Made by a program: the position numbers and the translations under genes. A DNA stretch of 64,000 bases from Williamsia muralis NBRC 105860. Its GTDB lineage: Bacteria; Actinomycetota; Actinomycetes; Mycobacteriales; Mycobacteriaceae. The notes beneath the pieces were generated by a model, which saw nothing but the letters and a program-made list of their open reading frames with translations, was not told the origin of the DNA and searched no databases. The stretch spans positions 1,302,001 to 1,366,000 of the forward strand of contig NZ_BDAP01000001.1 in NCBI RefSeq assembly GCF_001598915.1. Direction: 5' to 3'. Shown here in pieces: positions 19,881 through 28,412 of the stretch. Numbering within the stretch: position 1 is the stretch's first letter; each line of letters begins with the position of its first letter.

Positions 19881-22800
19881 CAGATATGTTCCTTCACTTG
19901 ATCATTGGAACGAACTGCGGCAATCAGAGCCTTGATCTCGTCCTTGTTCACTTGCACAAATTGTTCTGGGCTGTTTGGCTGTAGCGCATTGCCATCAACC
20001 TTTGGGCCTGGGGGTCCTCCGGCCTCTTCGGGCTGCGGGATCAGCGCCCACACTGCATGTTTCGGCGGAGCGGTGACATCCAGCCAATTGTGGAGAACTT
20101 TCAGTTGACCATAGGCGGCGAGAAGCGACAGATCGGTCAGCAGCACTGGCCCGTCTGCATCGTCTACCGCTGCGATCAGAGTCGGTACAGCCTGCGAAAC
20201 AAAGTTGCTCAGGCTGTTCCGGTCGATGGTTGATCCGGCGTCGGCGGCGAGAATATCGTCCCATGGCAGTCCGCCTGACGAGGCGAGCTGCCGTAGATTG
20301 CCCAACATCAGTTCCGTTATGTCGATCTGAGTTGCGCCGAAGTGCGTGACGAGTGCTTCTGCGACCGCGTCGGAATAGCCTAGTGGCACACCGAGTGCAC
20401 GGAACGTACGCTCGCGCACACTCGCTGTGAGGGTGTACTCGACATCGGTCGTGCCGGTGGTCCGTACGGGGTGAGCGGTGGTCAGCGTCGTACGGGTGGG
20501 GATGTTCGTACCCGTATGGGGCGCATCTGCGAATCTATACCGAGCCGAGGACTCGTCCCACGCCATGCCTGGGATCACCGATTCGATCATCACGTCGAGA
20601 TCAGGTCGCCGCGGCAGCTTCTGCGCGAGCGCTGGGAATCGTGCAGACAGCCGCGACTCCAACTCGGAGCGGCCGAACGCGTCCGCAGTTGAGAGGCCGC
20701 GCAGGAGTATCCGCAACGCGCCATCGACAGGAAGCGATGCTGCATGGAGCTCGTCACGTGACGAGAGCGCAACCTCGGTGGACGCAACTGCTGCCATCCG
20801 CAGCAGTGCGTGTCCAGGTATTTCGACGTCAGCTCCAGCGACGTCAAGAACGGCAGCGGCGGTGGAACGCAGTTGGTTTTTGGCGTCTTCTGGCGTGACC
20901 AGCAACGTGCCTTGGGCGCGAGCGGAATCGACCAACGTCTCGGCACTGGAGGCGAGCGCGGCCGGCAGTCGGCGGGGTACGGCGACAGTCGCGATCATGG
21001 CAACCGTGCCAGAGCCGTGCCGGCGCACCATTTGCAGTGCGGTGTCGGGTGAGGAGTTGTTGTCACCCTCAGCATCCGGTCTGGAGGACAGCAACAAACG
21101 CAGTACACCCAGGGCGGTGCGCTGTGGATCGGCCACGGACTCGGTGTTCAGAGAGCCTGCGAGCTCGCGTGCCAGGAGATCGGGTGTCGATGCGCCGCCA
21201 GAAGACTCGAGCAAGGTGAGTCCGCGACGGTAGAGATCGGTGACGGTCGCTGCCAGACGGTCATTCTTTGCCCAGAGATCAGCGAACTCTCCGAAGATCT
21301 GCGCAACACGACCGGAGGTGACCCCGGCGAGCGCAGCCAACGCTGGATAAGTGATGAAAGGGTCGGCGGGGCTGCGGTCGTGGGTGCCGAGTACCAATTC
21401 AACGACCTGTCGACGCATCACTGACGGCTTGTTGCCCGCAGCCTTTGTGAACTCGGCGGAGAGAATGTCCAGTGATTCATAGGTTCGCGCTACTGGCTGT
21501 GGGGCAACAGGTTTGGCAAGCGGCTTGACCGGTGTCGGGGCTGCGGGTTGTTCGCTGACCGACTTTGCCTGAAATGCGGACGCCCAGGCCGAGCGCATGG
21601 CGTTGGCGGTATCGAAACGGTCTTTCGCATTCCGTGTGAGTGCAGTCTGGAAGAACGCGACCAATGCTTCCGCGCGACTCCGACTCAGTCCGGCAGCGGT
21701 GAAGTCTTCGGCGGTCACGGTGACGTCGTCGTTGAGTACCCGCGGGTCACTCATGCCGTCTCCGTACACGGGAGTGGACGCGGTGGCCATCTCGTAGAGC
21801 ACAACGGCCGCTGAGTACCTTTCGGCCGCAGAATCGAACGCCGTACGAATGCCCGTGCCCAAGAAGGGATCTCGATAGGGCGGCGTTCCAGCCTCGGTCT
21901 GTGAGACATCTGCGCGTGACAGAGAGAAGTCGAACAGGGCGAGGCGGGTTTTCCTTGCTGCCTTGGTCCGGCCGTCAACGTGGGCCAAACCCAGGTTGGC
22001 CGGTTTGATGTCACGGTGCGCGATGCCGATCGAATCGAGCGCCACGACGATGTCGAGCAGTTCCTGTCCCCAGGTCCGCAGCCGGGATTCACTCAGGGGG
22101 GTATGGCGGACCAGGTCTGACAGTGTTTGCTCGCCGCAATTGGTGAGAAGCAAAGCCTTGCGTCCGGACAGGTCGAGCGGTCCCTCGACCAGCTCAACAA
22201 CTCCGGGTACCGGCGGAGTGTGCCGGGCGAGTTCGGTCAACACCTGGGCTTCATCGTGGAGGCGGGCGGTCGCACTGTCGTCGAGACCTACCTTCAGCAC
22301 ACGGACGGCGTCGTCGTGGTCTCTGTCAGTGACGAGCACTCCGCGTGCTGTCGACCCGACTCCGAGTACCCGGATCACCTCGAATCGGTCCGCGATCAGT
22401 GCGCCGGGCGCCGGGTTGAGCGGATCAACGATTTGGGTTGGAGGCAGGAGACGGTCGCGGCGATAGTCGGACAGTTCGGCCGCAAACTGGTGTGCGCCGA
22501 AGCTCGGGACACCGGTCTTCCCGTCGGTGCCCACTCGCTTGGAGACCGACGGGCAGGTGGACCGCAGCACCAGCGCCCGCAGACTCTCGTCGACGAACCG
22601 GCCTCCGGACGCCGCGAGGTCGAGGCCTTGTTCCTGGCGTAGTCGTTCCAGCAACTCTGCCCGGCTGCTTGCCGGCGCCTGGCCACCAGAGAGGAGGTAG
22701 TACGCCAGAGCTCCGAGGGAGAATACGTCGAGCGCCAGGCGATCAGCATCGGAGGCCCATCGGTCCTCGGGGGCTTGATAGACGTCCTCGACCGTGGTGC

Positions 22801-23989
22801 CGGCCTGGTCGGGCGTTCCGAGCATGGTCGATGACTGGGTACCAGGGGAGTGGACGCGACCTGCCCACGACCAGTCGGCGAGTCTTATTCGAACTGCGCC
22901 ATCCTCGTCGAGAGCCTGCGTGTTGATCAGCACGGTGCTGGTACTCAGTCCGCGGTGCGCCACCTGGTTTCGGTGGGCGTACGCGAGCGCTTCGGAGACT
23001 TCAGTGAGGATCTGAACTTGCTGCTCGGCAGTGAGCGTGCGCGTGGCAAGCGCAAGGTCGAGCTGTTCGTAAGCGGGGAGGTTGGGGTAGATCAAGACGG
23101 TGTTGCCGTCGTCGTCCTGTACCAGGTCGCGTGGCGCGACGATCGATTCGTGACGCAGCGAGCTCAGCAGTGAGAACTCTCGTTGCATACGGCGGTGCGC
23201 TGCGGCGCGCGCCTGCGCCGGGGTGCCAGGACGCAGCGAAACGATGCGGGCGCGGCCCTCGGTTCCTGTTGCCTTGTGTTTGGCGGACCACTCTTGCCAG
23301 TCGACCCCGTTCGCCAGAGGCTTTCCGGTGATGGTCCACGAGCCAGCGTCGCGTTCGGTTCGCCGCGCGATTCCGAGGTTTTGAAGTGCGAGGGCGATGA
23401 TGACACTGAGGTCTTCATCAACGCGGCGATTGTCGCTCGGCGGTTCGAGCAGCCGCGTGGAGATGCCGGGAAGGCCAGTCTGGTCTTCCCGGCCATCCAT
23501 CCCGAAAAGGCTGGACTTGGCCAGGTCGGGCATGTCAGCGTGAAACTGGCCCCCGTGTAGGAAGACGGATTCCTGGACGAAGGGAAGGGCGCGGCGCACC
23601 TTCTCGGGGTCCAGTCCGGCGTTCTGTGCGACCTTGCGCGCCTCTTCCTCGATCCTCGACGCCAAGCGCTGAGCTTTGCGTCGGGTGACGAGCAGGGGCG
23701 AACGTTGGGTACGTGATCGGCCACCCAGCGACGTGATCACCCAGCTGGTCTCTGACCCCTGGAGAACTCCGGTGTATGCCTTCAGCTCGACGAGGTGCAG
23801 CCGACGGCGGCCGAGGACCAGGGCATCAATCTCATGCCACTGACCGTGGTTGTCCATGAACTCGAAGTTCGTCCACGCACGGTAGGGCGACGTCATCGGA
23901 ATCAGATCGCGCAGAACTTGCAGACCCTCGGCTTCGTGGGCGAACGCGGACTTCGAAACCTCGATCCACCGATCATCGCCTTGGGTCAC
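19880..23989 (-). CDS. pglW: BREX type 2 serine/threonine kinase PglW, NERD domain plus tandem kinase folds
   Basis: PglW is the kinase of BREX type 2 and the first gene of the operon. An N-terminal NERD nuclease-related domain (about residues 10-130: WTNFEFMDNHGQWHEIDALVLG and VELKAYTG) is followed by two kinase-like folds. The first (about 220-470) looks inactive: HRGLSTSTV where HRDxKxxN is expected and ADWS in place of DFG. The second (about 530-800) looks active: glycine-rich loop near 537, HRDIKPANLG near 655, DFS variant of DFG near 685. The last 550 residues are helical and unassigned. I prefer the GTG at 23989, which has AGGA 7 bases upstream, to the in-frame TTG at 24061, which sits beside a GC-rich hairpin that would hide its ribosome-binding site. 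Predicted length is 1369 residues. Confidence 0.92.
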   Translation of the reverse strand: MTQGDDRWIEVSKSAFAHEAEGLQVLRDLIPMTSPYRAWTNFEFMDNHGQWHEIDALVLGRRRLHLVELKAYTGVLQGSETSWVITSLGGRSRTQRSPLLVTRRKAQRLASRIEEEARKVAQNAGLDPEKVRRALPFVQESVFLHGGQFHADMPDLAKSSLFGMDGREDQTGLPGISTRLLEPPSDNRRVDEDLSVIIALALQNLGIARRTERDAGSWTITGKPLANGVDWQEWSAKHKATGTEGRARIVSLRPGTPAQARAAAHRRMQREFSLLSSLRHESIVAPRDLVQDDDGNTVLIYPNLPAYEQLDLALATRTLTAEQQVQILTEVSEALAYAHRNQVAHRGLSTSTVLINTQALDEDGAVRIRLADWSWAGRVHSPGTQSSTMLGTPDQAGTTVEDVYQAPEDRWASDADRLALDVFSLGALAYYLLSGGQAPASSRAELLERLRQEQGLDLAASGGRFVDESLRALVLRSTCPSVSKRVGTDGKTGVPSFGAHQFAAELSDYRRDRLLPPTQIVDPLNPAPGALIADRFEVIRVLGVGSTARGVLVTDRDHDDAVRVLKVGLDDSATARLHDEAQVLTELARHTPPVPGVVELVEGPLDLSGRKALLLTNCGEQTLSDLVRHTPLSESRLRTWGQELLDIVVALDSIGIAHRDIKPANLGLAHVDGRTKAARKTRLALFDFSLSRADVSQTEAGTPPYRDPFLGTGIRTAFDSAAERYSAAVVLYEMATASTPVYGDGMSDPRVLNDDVTVTAEDFTAAGLSRSRAEALVAFFQTALTRNAKDRFDTANAMRSAWASAFQAKSVSEQPAAPTPVKPLAKPVAPQPVARTYESLDILSAEFTKAAGNKPSVMRRQVVELVLGTHDRSPADPFITYPALAALAGVTSGRVAQIFGEFADLWAKNDRLAATVTDLYRRGLTLLESSGGASTPDLLARELAGSLNTESVADPQRTALGVLRLLLSSRPDAEGDNNSSPDTALQMVRRHGSGTVAMIATVAVPRRLPAALASSAETLVDSARAQGTLLVTPEDAKNQLRSTAAAVLDVAGADVEIPGHALLRMAAVASTEVALSSRDELHAASLPVDGALRILLRGLSTADAFGRSELESRLSARFPALAQKLPRRPDLDVMIESVIPGMAWDESSARYRFADAPHTGTNIPTRTTLTTAHPVRTTGTTDVEYTLTASVRERTFRALGVPLGYSDAVAEALVTHFGATQIDITELMLGNLRQLASSGGLPWDDILAADAGSTIDRNSLSNFVSQAVPTLIAAVDDADGPVLLTDLSLLAAYGQLKVLHNWLDVTAPPKHAVWALIPQPEEAGGPPGPKVDGNALQPNSPEQFVQVNKDEIKALIAAVRSNDQVKEHI

Positions 23990-24062
23990 GTCACCGTCCT
24001 GTTGCTGCTGAGATCCCCGCGGCGGGACCGCGTAAGTTCGTACTGTTGCTGAGGTTATCAAG

Positions 24063-24077
24063 GCGGGCGGAGCCCGC
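24063..24077. promoter_or_regulatory. GC-rich hairpin in the pglW leader
   Basis: A perfect 6-bp inverted repeat GCGGGC/GCCCGC with a 3-base loop lies 74 bases before the preferred GTG start of pglW, in the 223-base region between the divergent pglW and HNH genes. It has no T-run, so it is not a clear terminator; it could be a leader hairpin or operator for pglW. If the alternative TTG at 24061 were the true start, this hairpin would occupy its ribosome-binding site. Confidence 0.35.
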
Positions 24078-24212
24078 GAGTCGAAGTTGCGTGTTGTAGC
24101 TCCTACGGATCACGCCTAGATCACTAAGACACCTGCGACCGACTTCGCTTCCAGAAATACGCTCGCCGTTACAGATACGATCGCAGCGTGAAGATGCCTT
24201 GGATGGTACGGG

Positions 24213-25205
24213 TTGGCCAGCGGACTAGGTGACTTCCTGGAGCCGACGGCGCAGTCGTTGACCGCGCAATGGCGATCGATCTTGGATCGCCGAGTGCCCG
24301 CGGCCGGCAAACGCCAGGACGACTTCGTTCCGTGTGAGGTGGTGCTCTGCCTCTGTGCGTCGTTGCTGGTCGATTACAACCGCTTCGGAAGCGGGTCGGC
24401 GCACCGAGCTGGATTTCCGGTCCAAGAGCTAGCGCGTTTGTTCAAACGGCCTCCCACCAGTGTCATCGCTAAGATGACGAATCTGGAGGGTACGAGGAGC
24501 CGCGGAGGCAAGTACGACCGGCGTGTCTCTGACGCTCTTCTGCCGGATCAGTATGCGATGCAGGACGTCTATCTGAAGATTATTCGAGCGGCGCGAAGCC
24601 TGGGGGTTGACGAGGCTGCTCTTCCAGATTTCCTAGAACTTGAAACGGGAGACGAGCTCTGGTTGCTCGGTCAGGAGGAACTCGATGACGCCGAGCTCGA
24701 CCGCTCAGTGGCTCCTGAAGTCGAGAGGCTAGCTCGCAATAAACCAGAGCTATCGACCCAGGTGACGCAGCGGTTATTAATTGCTCGCGCGCGGATCGGA
24801 CAGCATCGCTTTGCGCGGGGTGTGCTGACAAACCATTCAAATCGATGCGTGTTTTGCGGTCTAAGTGGGCACATCGGTGGTCTTCGACGGAAGCGCATGT
24901 TGACGGCGAGCCATATCAAACCCTGGCGAGACAGCGACAATAAGGAGCGCCTCGATACTCGAAATGGCTTGACGGCCTGTCCAACCCATGACGTCGCGTT
25001 CGACACTGGTCTTATCACTGTCGACGATGACCTGCGCATCCAGTACTCGAGCGGTGTGGAAGAGAACTTCGCCTCCGAACCACCATTGCGCGCTGCGCTC
25101 GGGAAGCCCCCGCTGTTCGACAAGCTCGTACTCCCGGTCTCCGCCGCACGGCCTGACTTTGCCTATCTGGATTGGCATCGAGAGCGTGTGTTTGTGAGAT
25201 TGTGA
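24213..25205 (+). CDS. HNH endonuclease
   Basis: A 330-residue protein whose C-terminal half is an HNH nuclease domain. A treble-clef zinc knuckle begins with CVFCGL near residue 212, followed by LTASHIKPW (catalytic histidine, about 230-238), then DTRNGLTACPTHDVAFDTGLITVDDD (about 249-274), giving the H-N-H pattern of the HNH_2 type common in restriction-associated proteins. The N-terminal 110 residues (FKRPPTSVIAKMTNLEG) look like a helical DNA-binding region. The frame closes with a stop at 24189, and the only early start codon is the TTG at 24213, so the start is uncertain; a GTG at RRVPAAG is an alternative. It is divergent from pglW and 192 bases before the DUF6361 gene, with inverted repeats between, so it may be its own unit. 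Confidence 0.82.
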   Translation: MASGLGDFLEPTAQSLTAQWRSILDRRVPAAGKRQDDFVPCEVVLCLCASLLVDYNRFGSGSAHRAGFPVQELARLFKRPPTSVIAKMTNLEGTRSRGGKYDRRVSDALLPDQYAMQDVYLKIIRAARSLGVDEAALPDFLELETGDELWLLGQEELDDAELDRSVAPEVERLARNKPELSTQVTQRLLIARARIGQHRFARGVLTNHSNRCVFCGLSGHIGGLRRKRMLTASHIKPWRDSDNKERLDTRNGLTACPTHDVAFDTGLITVDDDLRIQYSSGVEENFASEPPLRAALGKPPLFDKLVLPVSAARPDFAYLDWHRERVFVRL

Positions 25206-25252
25206 TTGAAACTCGTCAACGCCAACGCTCTTGTCCGAGCTGACCCACCTGA

Positions 25253-25279
25253 CCACAGGGAACTTTGTTGATCCTGTGG
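25253..25279. terminator. inverted repeat after the HNH gene
   Basis: CCACAGG and CCTGTGG form a perfect 7-bp stem with a 13-base loop, 48 bases after the HNH stop. There is no T-run after it, so it is either a weak intrinsic terminator or an operator for the following operon. Confidence 0.3.
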
Positions 25280-25328
25280 CGGTGGTTCTCGGATGGAGCT
25301 ACGCTCCGCGATAAAAGGGTCAGGTAGA

Positions 25329-25367
25329 TGCATCGGACGACAGGCGCTACTGCCATTGGCCGATGCA
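25329..25367. promoter_or_regulatory. inverted repeat upstream of the DUF6361-led operon
   Basis: TGCATCGG and CCGATGCA are perfect 8-bp arms separated by 23 bases, ending 30 bases before the preferred GTG of the DUF6361 gene. Placement just ahead of the first gene of a five-gene run fits an operator or leader structure. This is inference from position and symmetry only. Confidence 0.3.
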
Positions 25368-25397
25368 CTTGGATCCAAGAAAGTGGGGCGGGTTCAA

Positions 25398-26579
25398 GTG
25401 TCGTCATTTGGCTGGTTGGACAGTGACGAAAAGCATCGCGAGATGATGCTGGAGCTGGTACGCCTGTTCCAAGATGAGGGAAGCGTAGACGAGCTCGGTA
25501 TCGGCGGCGTACGAGACGCGTTCGCGAACCGGTTCTTTCCCGCTACTTCCGTGCTTCATACGCGAGCGCGCTACCTGCTCTTCATCCCGTGGTTGCTCGA
25601 AGACGTGACGCGCCATGGATGGCCCGCAGAAAAAGTGAAGCGAGAGTTCCGAGATCAGGAGGTCAAGTTGATTCGCTCCCTGGTCAAAGGCGGCGAGAAG
25701 CAAGGAGTAATAGGACGGCAGGCAGGAAAAGATCTCAAGACTATGCCGAGTTCGGCGTACTGGGCGGCATTGCGCCAAATGAGGATCTGCCTGTGGGATA
25801 CCACTATAGAAGGCTATCTGCGTCAGGCAACGTCGGGGATCCGAGGTAGTGCTTCGGATCGATCGACCGATGATGCCGCCGACGGCCACGCCAGAAACGC
25901 CGGCATTCATACGTCGCTCCCCGAGCGTCCGAGTGACTTGCTGAAGGACACGACGTTCGACCTCACCGCAGACGAAGCTGCCTTCTTGAAAGACCGGCTT
26001 ATCGTTGCCCATCAGAAGACGGTTTACTCCTGGCTGGCGTTGAAGGGGACGTCGGCCGATGTGCTGTACATCTGGGAACACCCCCAGTTGTCCGATTTTC
26101 CATCGGAGATGCAAGCTGAAATCAAGCAGGCACGCCAGTTTCACTTCGCATTTCACGGCGCGGCAATTACGTACAACCTTCTGTTGGCCCGCTTGATCGA
26201 CAACGAGAAGCTCGTTGACGAGTACACAGACGCTCTGGATTCTTGGGATGCGGACCCTGGGGTCATCGGTGCGTTAAACAGCTGGCACCCCGGCGAGTTC
26301 TGGCAGACAGCAAGGTCTTTGAATCCTCGAATTCCGCCGGCCACGGAACATTTCGTCAACAACTGGGTTGAGTTAGCAAAGTCGAACGAGCATCGTGGTG
26401 ACAACGCCGCACGCTTGCTAGCCGAACGTGAACGACGGTTGAAGGGGAACAGGAGCAGGCTAGGTAATCCAGATGCCCTACAACGGTGGAGCGGTCGAGC
26501 TGGAATGGCACGGCTTGATTATCGGTGGTCTGTTGCGGCGAGCCACCTCAGGGACATCTATGAAGCAGTGGAGGTCTAG
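25398..26579 (+). CDS. DUF6361 family protein, first gene of a helicase/nuclease operon
   Basis: I assign this 393-residue protein to the DUF6361 type from its opening SSFGWLDSDEKHREMMLELVRLF and the following GGVRDAFANRFFPATSVLHTRARYLLFIPWLL, which are characteristic of that family. Function is unknown; it is mostly helical with many aromatic and basic residues, and I see no catalytic motif. I placed the start at the GTG at 25398, which follows a GGGGCGGG purine-rich site, because the 35 residues upstream (from an ATG at 25293) do not resemble the family. It precedes the phospholipase-D-type gene by 3 bases. Family members typically sit beside such nucleases and helicases, so it is probably a structural or DNA-binding subunit of that complex. 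Confidence 0.75.
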   Translation: MSSFGWLDSDEKHREMMLELVRLFQDEGSVDELGIGGVRDAFANRFFPATSVLHTRARYLLFIPWLLEDVTRHGWPAEKVKREFRDQEVKLIRSLVKGGEKQGVIGRQAGKDLKTMPSSAYWAALRQMRICLWDTTIEGYLRQATSGIRGSASDRSTDDAADGHARNAGIHTSLPERPSDLLKDTTFDLTADEAAFLKDRLIVAHQKTVYSWLALKGTSADVLYIWEHPQLSDFPSEMQAEIKQARQFHFAFHGAAITYNLLLARLIDNEKLVDEYTDALDSWDADPGVIGALNSWHPGEFWQTARSLNPRIPPATEHFVNNWVELAKSNEHRGDNAARLLAERERRLKGNRSRLGNPDALQRWSGRAGMARLDYRWSVAASHLRDIYEAVEV

Positions 26580-26582
26580 GTA

Positions 26583-28412
26583 GTGCTTGACCCCGAGACG
26601 CGTCATCTCTTGACAGATGCGCTCCGCCCGCCCGACGGTCATCGCGTCGACGTCGCGGTCGCAACAACTTACACATTGAACTTGGATTCACTACTACTGG
26701 CACCACTAGCGATGGCCGCGTACGCGCATACCTCGGAGAACGTGGAGAGTGTCAGCGCGTTGGCGCTCTTGGAATCCGTGCGGAGGTACGCGGCTAAGAC
26801 GACCGTTTTCGTCCAGGCCGGAGGCATACACGTCCCCTCTCAATACCGGCGCCTGTCGGCGTTCGCTGAAGACTGTGTTGTCGAGGTCATCCCACCCACT
26901 GACCACGTTTTTCACCCCAAGGTATGGGCAGTCCGATTCGTGACCCCGGAGGGCGGGTACAGCCATCGTTTCGTTTGTCTGAGCCGCAACCTGACGATGG
27001 ATCGTTCATGGGACACCGTGCTCATCCTCGACGAGAACCCGGACGCCACGAATCTGGTCGATGCTGCATCGCTTGGGGAATTCATCCGTGAATTGCTTAC
27101 CATGGCGAATCCTGCCCGTGCTTTGAAGAGCGATCGCGCGAATCGAATTGTCAGTCTTGCCGACACGATCTCGCTTGCCAAGTTCGAGGCACCCAATCCT
27201 TTCACGCGGGGGGAGATCCATGTGTTCGGATCGTCGTCCGGGTCGTCGTGGCCACTGCCAGCGCGCGCGGACAGTCTAGTTGTCATATCGCCGTTCCTAG
27301 ACGCTTCGACGGTTGCCCGGCTGCCCGTCACCGGGTCGTCAATGCTTGTATCCAGGGACGTGGCTTTCGATCGTATCGGCGCCGGTAGCTTGACTGGTGT
27401 TGAGTCCACGCACGTCCTCCAGCCGGGCTCGGATAGTCCTGACGATCCCGATGGAGCCGACGGTATGGGCGAATCCGGTACGCCTGGAAGACCGGGCGAG
27501 GTTCCGAAGGGTCTGCACGCAAAGGTCTTTGCCTGGGATACAGGGAAGACGGGTCACGTCCTGACTGGCTCTGCGAACTGTACGGGCGCGGCTTTCGGCG
27601 GAAACGTCGAACTTTCAGTTCTGCTCGAAGGGCCTAAGTCGCTTGTGGGCGCAGGCGTTCTTCTCGATGCCAAGTCGGGACTTAAGCGTGTTCTTCAGCC
27701 CTACAGCCCCAAGAATCAGGAACCTCTTGATGACTCGGCCTTTGCTCTCGAGAGGGAAATCGAGAAGCATCATGGCGAACTTGCTCTTTGCGGCCTCATT
27801 CTGCGGGTAGGCGCGGCAGACGCCAAATACTTGCTGTCGTTGAGTCTTCGTCACCCAGTCGCGCCGCTGGGTGACACGACCATCCGTCCAATTGCGGTGT
27901 CGAAATTTCGAGCGCTACCCTTGGACGGACTGCGGCCGAGTTGGACCGACCTTGGTCTGATCGCTTTGTCGCCTTATGTGGTAGTTGAGACGTGCTTGTC
28001 CAGAGACGGAGTCGACGTTACTAGGAGCTGTGTTCTGCAGGCGGAGCTGTTAGGTGCGCCGGATGATTTGAACGACCAGCTATTTCGAGAGATTCTCGCG
28101 CGCGGAGAAGACATATTGCGCTACTTGGCTCTATTGCTCGGTGACCCAAGCCTGGACAGCCTGATCGCTGCGTTCATGGAAGGCCAGACCGAAGGTAGCG
28201 CGAACAGCATTGGCGCACGTGGTTTCGATGACTTGATTCTGCTCGAGCCGCTCGTACGAGCCGCAGCCAGGTCAGATGGGGCGCTCGACCGCGTAAACGA
28301 CGAACTTGAAGCGTTGAAAGACAATAAAGGGCAACTACCTCAACTGAGTAGTGAATTTTTCGACCTCTGGCGTGTGGTGTGGGAAGCGAGAAAGGTTCCC
28401 GACGGTGGATGA
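26583..28412 (+). CDS. phospholipase D-type (HKD) nuclease domain protein
   Basis: A 609-residue protein with two PLD-like half sites. The first is HPKVWAVRF near residue 109 with SRNLT about 22 residues later; the second is LHAKVFAWD near 310 with TGSANCTGAAFGGN about 17 residues later. Each matches the HxK...S/GxxN pattern of PLD-superfamily nucleases, so the two halves can form one active site around paired histidines. The C-terminal half is unassigned. PLD folds act as nucleases in several helicase-linked defence systems (for example DrmC of DISARM). The GTG start lies 3 bases after the DUF6361 stop, and the gene ends inside the first codons of the helicase gene, so these three proteins are probably made in a fixed ratio. 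Confidence 0.85.
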   Translation: MLDPETRHLLTDALRPPDGHRVDVAVATTYTLNLDSLLLAPLAMAAYAHTSENVESVSALALLESVRRYAAKTTVFVQAGGIHVPSQYRRLSAFAEDCVVEVIPPTDHVFHPKVWAVRFVTPEGGYSHRFVCLSRNLTMDRSWDTVLILDENPDATNLVDAASLGEFIRELLTMANPARALKSDRANRIVSLADTISLAKFEAPNPFTRGEIHVFGSSSGSSWPLPARADSLVVISPFLDASTVARLPVTGSSMLVSRDVAFDRIGAGSLTGVESTHVLQPGSDSPDDPDGADGMGESGTPGRPGEVPKGLHAKVFAWDTGKTGHVLTGSANCTGAAFGGNVELSVLLEGPKSLVGAGVLLDAKSGLKRVLQPYSPKNQEPLDDSAFALEREIEKHHGELALCGLILRVGAADAKYLLSLSLRHPVAPLGDTTIRPIAVSKFRALPLDGLRPSWTDLGLIALSPYVVVETCLSRDGVDVTRSCVLQAELLGAPDDLNDQLFREILARGEDILRYLALLLGDPSLDSLIAAFMEGQTEGSANSIGARGFDDLILLEPLVRAAARSDGALDRVNDELEALKDNKGQLPQLSSEFFDLWRVVWEARKVPDGG

